Assembly: GCA_030432795.1 (NCBI GenBank)
Contig: JAUILW010000077.1
Coordinates: 1 to 10,621, forward strand
Reading direction: 5' to 3'
Origin: Gammaproteobacteria bacterium
Lineage (GTDB): Bacteria; Pseudomonadota; Gammaproteobacteria; Pseudomonadales; Azotimanducaceae
DNA length: 10,621 bases
Shown in pieces: positions 6,331 through 10,621 of the stretch. The notes under the pieces are model-generated. The model worked only from the letters and a program-made list of their open reading frames with translations. It searched no databases and had not been told where the DNA came from. A program made the translations under genes and the position numbers. Positions within the stretch are counted from its first letter, which is position 1. Each line of letters opens with the position of its first letter.

Positions 6331-7029
6331 ATGTCGAGCCCTGCAACTCCCATCGCCCAGCGTACCCATGCCGTCATGGAACGTGTTCGCACCGCTTGCC
6401 AGCAGGCCAGCCGCGACACGGACAGCGTCCATGTTGTCGCCGTATCGAAAACCCGCTCAGCCGACGAGGTGCGCGCCGCACACGGCGCCGGAATGGAGCA
6501 CTTCGGCGAAAACTATCTGCAAGATGCTTTACCGAAGATCCGTTCCCTACAAGACATCCGCGCCCAGTGGCACTTCATCGGTCGAGTTCAGGCCAACAAG
6601 ACCCGCGACATCGCCGCGCACTTCGACTGGGTACACACGGTCGACAGGCTGAAGATCGCCACGCGCCTCAACGCCCACAGGCAATCCAGCAGCTTACCGC
6701 TCAATGTGTTGGTCCAGGTGAACGTGGACGCCGATGCGGACAAGGGCGGTGTCACCAGCGACGCAGAGTTGGACGTGCTCGTGCAAGGAATAGAGGCCCT
6801 GCCCAATCTGGCGCTGCGCGGCCTGATGACCATACTGGCAGCCGACACAGACCCCACAACCGGTTTTCAAGCCCTGCAGGCGCAGTTTGCGCGCTTGGCG
6901 GCGCATCGCGGCAGCCATTGGAATGCCCTGTCCATGGGCATGTCGAACGACTTCGAAACCGCGATCGCCTGCGGCGCCACGCACGTGCGCATCGGCACGG
7001 CAATTTTTGGACCCAGACAGACAGGATAA
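6331..7029 (+). CDS. yggS: YggS family PLP-binding protein (PLP homeostasis)
   Basis: A 232-residue single-domain protein with the alanine-racemase N-terminal TIM-barrel fold. It binds pyridoxal phosphate and keeps vitamin B6 and amino-acid pools balanced, without a known enzymatic reaction. Lys40 in VAVSKTR is the expected PLP-bound lysine. Other landmarks are FGENYLQDAL (58-67), WHFIGRVQANK (80-90), LSMGMSNDFETAI (200-212) and VRIGTAIFGPR (219-229), the last two forming the phosphate-binding end. Length fits the family (about 230). The ATG at 6331 gives the usual distance to the PLP lysine; an internal ATG at 6376 would leave it unusually close to the N-terminus. No good ribosome site precedes the start. 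It lies 2 bases before proC, the common yggS-proC-yggT arrangement. Confidence 0.95.
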   Translation: MSSPATPIAQRTHAVMERVRTACQQASRDTDSVHVVAVSKTRSADEVRAAHGAGMEHFGENYLQDALPKIRSLQDIRAQWHFIGRVQANKTRDIAAHFDWVHTVDRLKIATRLNAHRQSSSLPLNVLVQVNVDADADKGGVTSDAELDVLVQGIEALPNLALRGLMTILAADTDPTTGFQALQAQFARLAAHRGSHWNALSMGMSNDFETAIACGATHVRIGTAIFGPRQTG

Positions 7030-7031
7030 AG

Positions 7032-7841
7032 ATGCACAAAAAAGTCGCATTCATCGGCGCTGGCAACATGGCAAAAGCGCTCATTCACGGACTGATGGAG
7101 GCCGGTACCAACGCCGCAGATCTATGCGCCGCGGACATCAGCGAATCCCAACTCGCACCGCTGGCAACGGCGGGCGTGCGCACCAGCCTCGACAACCAGT
7201 CCGCAATCACCGATTCAGATGTCATCGTGCTGGCGGTAAAGCCCCAGGTACTGGCCGATACCGTCAGCGCGCTGCGCCTCGATGCCACCCAGCTCGTGGT
7301 GTCTATCGCCGCGGGCATTTCCATGGACACCCTGCAGGCGGTCACCGGCCCCTCACAGCCCATCGTACGCTGCATGCCAAACACGCCGGCGCTAGTAGGC
7401 GCCGGTATGGCAGGTCTCTATGCCAACACACATGCCCTACCTTCGCACCGGGATGTTGCACAAACACTACTGGCGGCGGCAGGCGAGGTCGTGTGGGTGG
7501 AGCAGGAGCACCTGCTCGATTCCGTTACCGCCGTATCCGGCAGCGGTCCCGCATACTTTTTCTACCTCATGGAAGCCATGATCAGGGCCGGCGTGGAGCT
7601 CGGCCTGAGCGAGGCCGCAGCAACCAGCCTGACCCTGCAGACGGCCTACGGCGCGGCGAAACTTGCGCAATCATCTGAAGAAGTGCCAGCTCAATTACGC
7701 AAGAACGTCACATCGCCCGGCGGTACGACGGAGCGGGCACTGGACATCATGAATGAAGCCGGTGTAGCCGATGCTATAGTGCGCGCCTTGCACGGTGCCG
7801 CCCAGCGGTCGACGGAGCTGGCAGAGGAGTTCGGACGATGA
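7032..7841 (+). CDS. proC: Pyrroline-5-carboxylate reductase ProC
   Basis: A 269-residue enzyme that reduces pyrroline-5-carboxylate to proline with NAD(P)H, the last step of proline synthesis in the cytoplasm. The Rossmann domain starts at once (KVAFIGAGNMAKALIHGL, 4-21), with VLAVKPQ (66-72) and the substrate-side MPNTPA (115-120). The C-terminal helical dimerisation domain carries VTAVSGSGPAYFFYLMEAM (165-183) and the signature NVTSPGGTTERAL (225-237). The frame is open far upstream through yggS, but the conserved N-terminus and AGGA 5 bases before the ATG at 7032 fix the start. The stop overlaps the yggT start (ATGA, 7838-7841), so the two are probably translated in step. Confidence 0.97.
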   Translation: MHKKVAFIGAGNMAKALIHGLMEAGTNAADLCAADISESQLAPLATAGVRTSLDNQSAITDSDVIVLAVKPQVLADTVSALRLDATQLVVSIAAGISMDTLQAVTGPSQPIVRCMPNTPALVGAGMAGLYANTHALPSHRDVAQTLLAAAGEVVWVEQEHLLDSVTAVSGSGPAYFFYLMEAMIRAGVELGLSEAAATSLTLQTAYGAAKLAQSSEEVPAQLRKNVTSPGGTTERALDIMNEAGVADAIVRALHGAAQRSTELAEEFGR

Positions 7842-8404
7842 GCAGCGCAGCGAATTACCTGATCGAACTACTGTTCGACCTGGCAACATTTCTCTTTCTG
7901 GCCCGATTCGTCATTCAGGCTTGCCGGGTGAATTTCTACAATCCGATCTCTCAAGGCATCGTCAAAGTCAGCGACCCGGTGCTCAAGCCGCTACGCTACG
8001 TGATGCCGAGCTATCGGAACCTCGACTTCGCTTCTTTTTTTGCCGCGGCCCTCGTCATTTTCATTAAGCTGTACGTGTTGTTCGCCTCCACCAGCATCGG
8101 CCTGCTCATCGGCTACAGCGCGCTGCAGGCGCTCCTGCTGCTACTGACCTTCTTCAAGTACGCAGTGTTTGCAGTGGTCATTCTCAGCTTTCTGGTATTG
8201 CTCGGCTTCGTCAACTACAACAATCCACACCCGCTCATCGTACTGCTGCACGAGATTACCGAGCCGTTGATGGCACCGATCCGACGCATCCTGCCCGACA
8301 TGGGCGGCATGGACTTCTCGCCAATGCTGCTTCTGGTGGGCTTGCACGTAGCTGGGCTCGTGCTGCAAGACCTGTTTGGTCGCCTCGTGGGGGCGCTTGT
8401 TTGA
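7838..8404 (+). CDS. yggT: YggT family integral membrane protein
   Basis: A 188-residue hydrophobic protein made of two YGGT repeats. Membrane segments are visible at about 7-29, 64-84, 86-104, 108-125 and 160-180. After the first helix comes the repeat NFYNPISQGIVKVSDPVLKP (32-51) with LRYVMP; its partner is NNPHPLIVLLHEITEPLMAP (128-147) with IRRILP. The shared pattern is NP..., a turn, then D/E-P-x-x-x-P and R..LP. The function is unsettled; family members are linked to osmotic stress tolerance or membrane/division processes, depending on the organism. The start overlaps the proC stop by 4 bases, and the stop overlaps the metX TTG start by 4 bases. It is an inner-membrane protein by sequence. 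Confidence 0.93.
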   Translation: MSSAANYLIELLFDLATFLFLARFVIQACRVNFYNPISQGIVKVSDPVLKPLRYVMPSYRNLDFASFFAAALVIFIKLYVLFASTSIGLLIGYSALQALLLLLTFFKYAVFAVVILSFLVLLGFVNYNNPHPLIVLLHEITEPLMAPIRRILPDMGGMDFSPMLLLVGLHVAGLVLQDLFGRLVGALV

Positions 8405-9555
8405 GTCGATTCCGTCAGGACTCGGCGAGCGTTGGTGTCGTCACGCCGCAGACGTTCGCGCATGAAACACCTTTCGCACTACGCTCCGGCGTGGTGCTGC
8501 CACGATTTGACCTGGTGTACGAGACCTACGGAGCGCTGAACGCGCAGCGCAACAACGCCGTACTCATCTGCCATGCGCTTTCCGGCAACCACCACGCTGC
8601 GGGGCGCCACAGCGCAGATGACGCCAAACCCGGCTGGTGGGAAGCCTGCATCGGCCCCGGCAAAGCGATCGATACCAATCGATTCTACGTGGTCGCGCTC
8701 AACAACCTCGGCGGCTGCCATGGGAGTACCGGACCCTGTTCGGTTAATCCCGCCGGCGGCACGTACGGCCCCGACTTCCCCACAGTCACCGTGCCTGATT
8801 GGGTGCACAGCCAGGCACTACTCGCTGATCATCTGGGTATCGAACGCTTCGCGGCGGTCATCGGCGGCAGCCTGGGTGGTATGCAGGCGCTACAGTGGAG
8901 CATCGACTACCCCGAGCGCGTGCGCAGTGCGGTTCTGATCGCCAGCGCCGCCAAACTCACCGCCCAGAACATCGCCTTCAACGAGATCGCCCGCCACGCC
9001 ATCACCAGCGATCCGCACTTTCGCGATGGCCGCTACCGGGAGCAGGGCCTCAACCCGGATGTCGGTTTGGCGCTGGCGCGCATGATCGGCCACGTCACTT
9101 ACCTCTCCGACTACGGCATGGGGCGGCGCTTTGGACGCGACCTCAAATCCGGAGACCTCTCCTCGGGGCAAGGGGTAGAGTTTCAGGTGGAGAGCTACCT
9201 GCGCTACCAGGGACAATCGTTCTCACGCCGGTTCGATGCCAACACCTACATTCTCATGACCAAGGCCTTGGACTATTTCGACCCGGCCGCGGACTACGGA
9301 GACGACCTCGGTGAAGCGCTGCGTCGTGTGACCGCGGAGTTCCTCGTCGTTTCCTTCACCACCGACTGGCGTTTTGCCGTGCAGCGCTCACAGGAACTGG
9401 TGCACGCTCTGGTTCGCGCAGATAAGAGGGTAACCGGAGCCATTATCGATTCCGAGCATGGCCACGATTCGTTCCTACTGCCGTTGCCTCGTTACCTCGA
9501 TGTACTCGGCACCTACATGACACGGCTGCACGAGGAGCATTGCGGTGCGAGCTGA
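8401..9555 (+). CDS. metX: MetX, homoserine O-acyltransferase (probably O-succinyltransferase type)
   Basis: A 384-residue alpha/beta-hydrolase enzyme that acylates homoserine, the first committed step to methionine. Visible are VLICHALSGNHHAAG (54-68), NNLGGCHGSTGP (101-112), the nucleophile elbow IGGSLGGMQALQW (154-166) with Ser157, Asp322 in SFTTDWRF, and His355 in EHGHDSFL, completing the catalytic triad. Arg324, two residues after the Asp, is where I recall succinyl-CoA-using enzymes differing from acetyl-CoA users (usually Leu or Ile), so succinyl transfer is likelier but unproven. The start is TTG at 8401, overlapping the yggT stop as TTGA; no other in-frame start precedes the conserved region. 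A GTGGGGG run lies about 10 bases upstream. It overlaps metW by 11 bases. Confidence 0.95.
   Translation: MSRFRQDSASVGVVTPQTFAHETPFALRSGVVLPRFDLVYETYGALNAQRNNAVLICHALSGNHHAAGRHSADDAKPGWWEACIGPGKAIDTNRFYVVALNNLGGCHGSTGPCSVNPAGGTYGPDFPTVTVPDWVHSQALLADHLGIERFAAVIGGSLGGMQALQWSIDYPERVRSAVLIASAAKLTAQNIAFNEIARHAITSDPHFRDGRYREQGLNPDVGLALARMIGHVTYLSDYGMGRRFGRDLKSGDLSSGQGVEFQVESYLRYQGQSFSRRFDANTYILMTKALDYFDPAADYGDDLGEALRRVTAEFLVVSFTTDWRFAVQRSQELVHALVRADKRVTGAIIDSEHGHDSFLLPLPRYLDVLGTYMTRLHEEHCGAS
9532..9537 (+). promoter_or_regulatory. Ribosome binding site for metW inside metX
   Basis: GAGGAG within the last codons of metX lies 7 bases before the GTG at 9545. It supports the non-ATG start of metW and independent ribosome loading on that gene. 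Confidence 0.7.
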
Positions 9556-10141
9556 TCTGGCGATCATCAGCGAGCTCATCAACGACGGTGCCCGGGTACT
9601 GGACCTCGGCTGTGGCGAAGGCGAGCTCCTGGCGCATCTGCAACGCACCAAACAGGTGTACGGCTACGGGCTGGATGTGGATGCGGACAACATCACTACT
9701 TGCATCAGCAAGGGGGTCAACGTCATCGAGCACGACCTCGATGATGGTCTGCACGACTTCGCCGACAACGCCTTCGACATGGTGGTGATGACGGAGACCC
9801 TGCAAAGTGTACGCCACCCTGATTCACTGCTCAGCGAGATGCTGCGTATCGGCAAGGAGTGCATCGTCACGTTCCCCAACTTCGGCCACTGGCGCTGCCG
9901 GGTGCACTTGGGCCTGCACGGCCGCATGCCGGTGGCCTCGCACCTGCCGCATAGCTGGTACGACACGCCGAACATCCATCTGTTTACTTTCGACGACTTT
10001 GAGCTGCTGTGTCGCAGCCGCGGGTACCGCACCATCCAGCGTTTCGTAGTGGGGGAAGACTACCGAAGCCGAGCGCTGGCCAACCGATTACCCAACCTGT
10101 TTGGCGCCATCGCGTTTTACCGACTTGGGAGGCCTACGTGA
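9545..10141 (+). CDS. metW: MetW, methionine biosynthesis methyltransferase-like protein
   Basis: A 198-residue protein with a class I SAM-methyltransferase fold. The SAM-binding loop is ARVLDLGCGEGELL (16-29), followed by the acidic GYGLDVDADN (40-49), then VVMTETLQSVRHPD (80-93). MetW-specific blocks are VTFPNFGHWRCRVHL (108-122) and WYDTPNIHLFTFDDFE (138-153). MetW almost always accompanies metX in proteobacteria and is needed with it for homoserine acylation in several species; whether it methylates anything is unknown. The start is GTG at 9545, inside the end of metX (11-base overlap), supported by GAGGAG 7 bases upstream. Its stop overlaps the next GTG start (GTGA, 10138-10141). Confidence 0.95.
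   Translation: MRADLAIISELINDGARVLDLGCGEGELLAHLQRTKQVYGYGLDVDADNITTCISKGVNVIEHDLDDGLHDFADNAFDMVVMTETLQSVRHPDSLLSEMLRIGKECIVTFPNFGHWRCRVHLGLHGRMPVASHLPHSWYDTPNIHLFTFDDFELLCRSRGYRTIQRFVVGEDYRSRALANRLPNLFGAIAFYRLGRPT
10127..10132 (+). promoter_or_regulatory. Ribosome binding site fixing the DUF4426 start
   Basis: GGGAGG lies 5 bases before the GTG at 10138. It favours this start, which opens with a clean signal peptide, over an in-frame ATG far upstream at 10009 inside metW. Confidence 0.75.
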
Positions 10142-10563
10142 GATTCACACTCGCAGCCGCGTGGCTGTTGATCTATGCAGCAACGGCGAACGCCGAGCAG
10201 AAAAAATCCTTCGGCGTGTACGACGCCCACTACATCATCCTTCCGACGGCCATGCTTAAACCGGAGATCGCTGCGCAGTACGGCATCGTGCGCTCACCAA
10301 CTCAAGCGCTGGTAAACATCTCCCTGATCGAAAGGGACGGGCTGCCAGTGGTATCGGAAGTCACAGGGGACTACCGAAACCTGCTCGAGCAAACGCAACC
10401 TCTCACCTTTCGCGAAGTGCGCGAAGGCGAAGCGATCTACTACCTCGCCACCTTTCGCTATACCGATCGCGATGTGCTGCGCTTCACCTTCACCGTCCGG
10501 CTGCCGGATGGCAGCAACGGCGTGATCGAGCATCAGCAACGCATGCATCGCGAGGACACCTGA
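10138..10563 (+). CDS. DUF4426 family secreted protein of unknown function
   Basis: A 141-residue protein from the GTG at 10138. Residues 1-19 form a signal peptide: Arg2, a hydrophobic core through about residue 15, and an A-N-A cleavage box before Glu20. The mature part is about 122 residues, apparently all beta-rich, with no cysteine and no second membrane segment, so it is probably soluble in the periplasm. The stretch AAQYGIVRSPTQALVNIS (45-62) and the location between metW and rdgB match the DUF4426 family (PA0388 in P. aeruginosa, from memory). No function is known and no catalytic motif is evident. It is preceded by GGGAGG and overlaps the metW stop as GTGA; it ends 3 bases before rdgB. 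The family call is fairly confident, the role unknown. Confidence 0.85.
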   Translation: MRFTLAAAWLLIYAATANAEQKKSFGVYDAHYIILPTAMLKPEIAAQYGIVRSPTQALVNISLIERDGLPVVSEVTGDYRNLLEQTQPLTFREVREGEAIYYLATFRYTDRDVLRFTFTVRLPDGSNGVIEHQQRMHREDT

Positions 10564-10566
10564 GCT

Positions 10567-10621
10567 GTGCGCGTCGTGCTCGCCACCCGCAATGACGGCA
10601 AGCTCAGGGAGATGCAGCGGT
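10567..10621 (+). CDS. rdgB: RdgB/HAM1, non-canonical purine NTP pyrophosphatase (partial, only N-terminus)
   Basis: Only 18 codons are in the window: MRVVLATRNDGKLREMQR from a GTG at 10567. The VLATRNxGKLRE block is the nucleotide-binding N-terminus of the RdgB/HAM1 family, with Asn9 and Lys12 as expected substrate contacts. These enzymes hydrolyse ITP, dITP and XTP to monophosphates and keep deaminated purines out of DNA and RNA. The placement after metW and a DUF4426 gene fits the Pseudomonas order. The start lies 3 bases after the preceding stop, with GAGGA about 10 bases upstream. No alternative ATG precedes the conserved block. The rest of the gene lies beyond the right edge. Confidence 0.88.
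   Translation, partial: MRVVLATRNDGKLREMQR

Noticed and set aside
6396..7841. A single 481-residue protein covering yggS and proC in one frame
   Set aside because: The first 212 residues are an out-of-frame, Arg-rich reading of yggS. ProC begins at 7032 with its conserved nucleotide-binding loop.
1..10621. CRISPR arrays, tRNA genes, insertion sequences, prophage or defence genes
   Set aside because: I saw no spaced repeats, cloverleaf-like sequence, transposase or integrase motifs, or atypical composition. Recognised genes fill nearly the whole window, so a hidden accessory system is unlikely here.

Overview
This window looks like a compact, ordinary chromosomal core region of a GC-rich gammaproteobacterium. 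By gene content and order it is close to Pseudomonas and its relatives (Pseudomonadales/Cellvibrionales type). The basis is recognisable proteins (PilG/PilH/PilI, PilT/PilU, GshB, a TonB3-like protein, MetX/MetW) and a gene order that, from memory, follows the Pseudomonas aeruginosa PAO1 region pilI to rdgB. I see no tRNA, rRNA, CRISPR, insertion sequence or prophage, and coding is almost continuous. I did not find a convincing undescribed system; the leads are local oddities inside known genes.

Layout. Positions 1-1005 (minus strand) hold the start of the type IV pilus chemosensory operon, pilG-pilH-pilI, with pilI running off the left edge. A 200-base divergent spacer (1006-1205) follows. 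Positions 1206-4024 (plus) are a tight run: gshB (glutathione synthetase), a TonB3-like energy-transducer protein, yqgE and yqgF/ruvX. Positions 4012-6191 (minus) are pilT-pilU, the pilus retraction ATPases; pilU converges on yqgF and their 3' ends overlap by 13 bases. A 139-base divergent spacer (6192-6330) follows. Positions 6331-10621 (plus) are a run of seven genes: yggS (PLP homeostasis), proC (proline synthesis), yggT (membrane protein), metX-metW (methionine synthesis), a secreted DUF4426 protein, and the first codons of rdgB.

How they fit together. Two twitching-motility modules, chemosensory signalling (pilGHI) and retraction (pilTU), flank a four-gene housekeeping run. One of those four is a TonB-like protein whose P. 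aeruginosa counterpart has been linked to twitching. In PAO1, as I remember it, a pyrimidine/sulfur block (including pyrR-pyrB-pyrC) sits between yqgF and pilU; here it is absent. The right half is a densely coupled amino-acid and housekeeping operon in which four successive genes (metX, metW, the DUF4426 gene, rdgB) appear to use non-ATG starts, mostly overlapping the preceding stop codon.

Notable oddities are a YqgF that lacks the usual third acidic active-site residue, a TonB with no proline-rich spacer and a shortened C-terminal motif, and the convergent yqgF/pilU overlap with no room for a conventional terminator.
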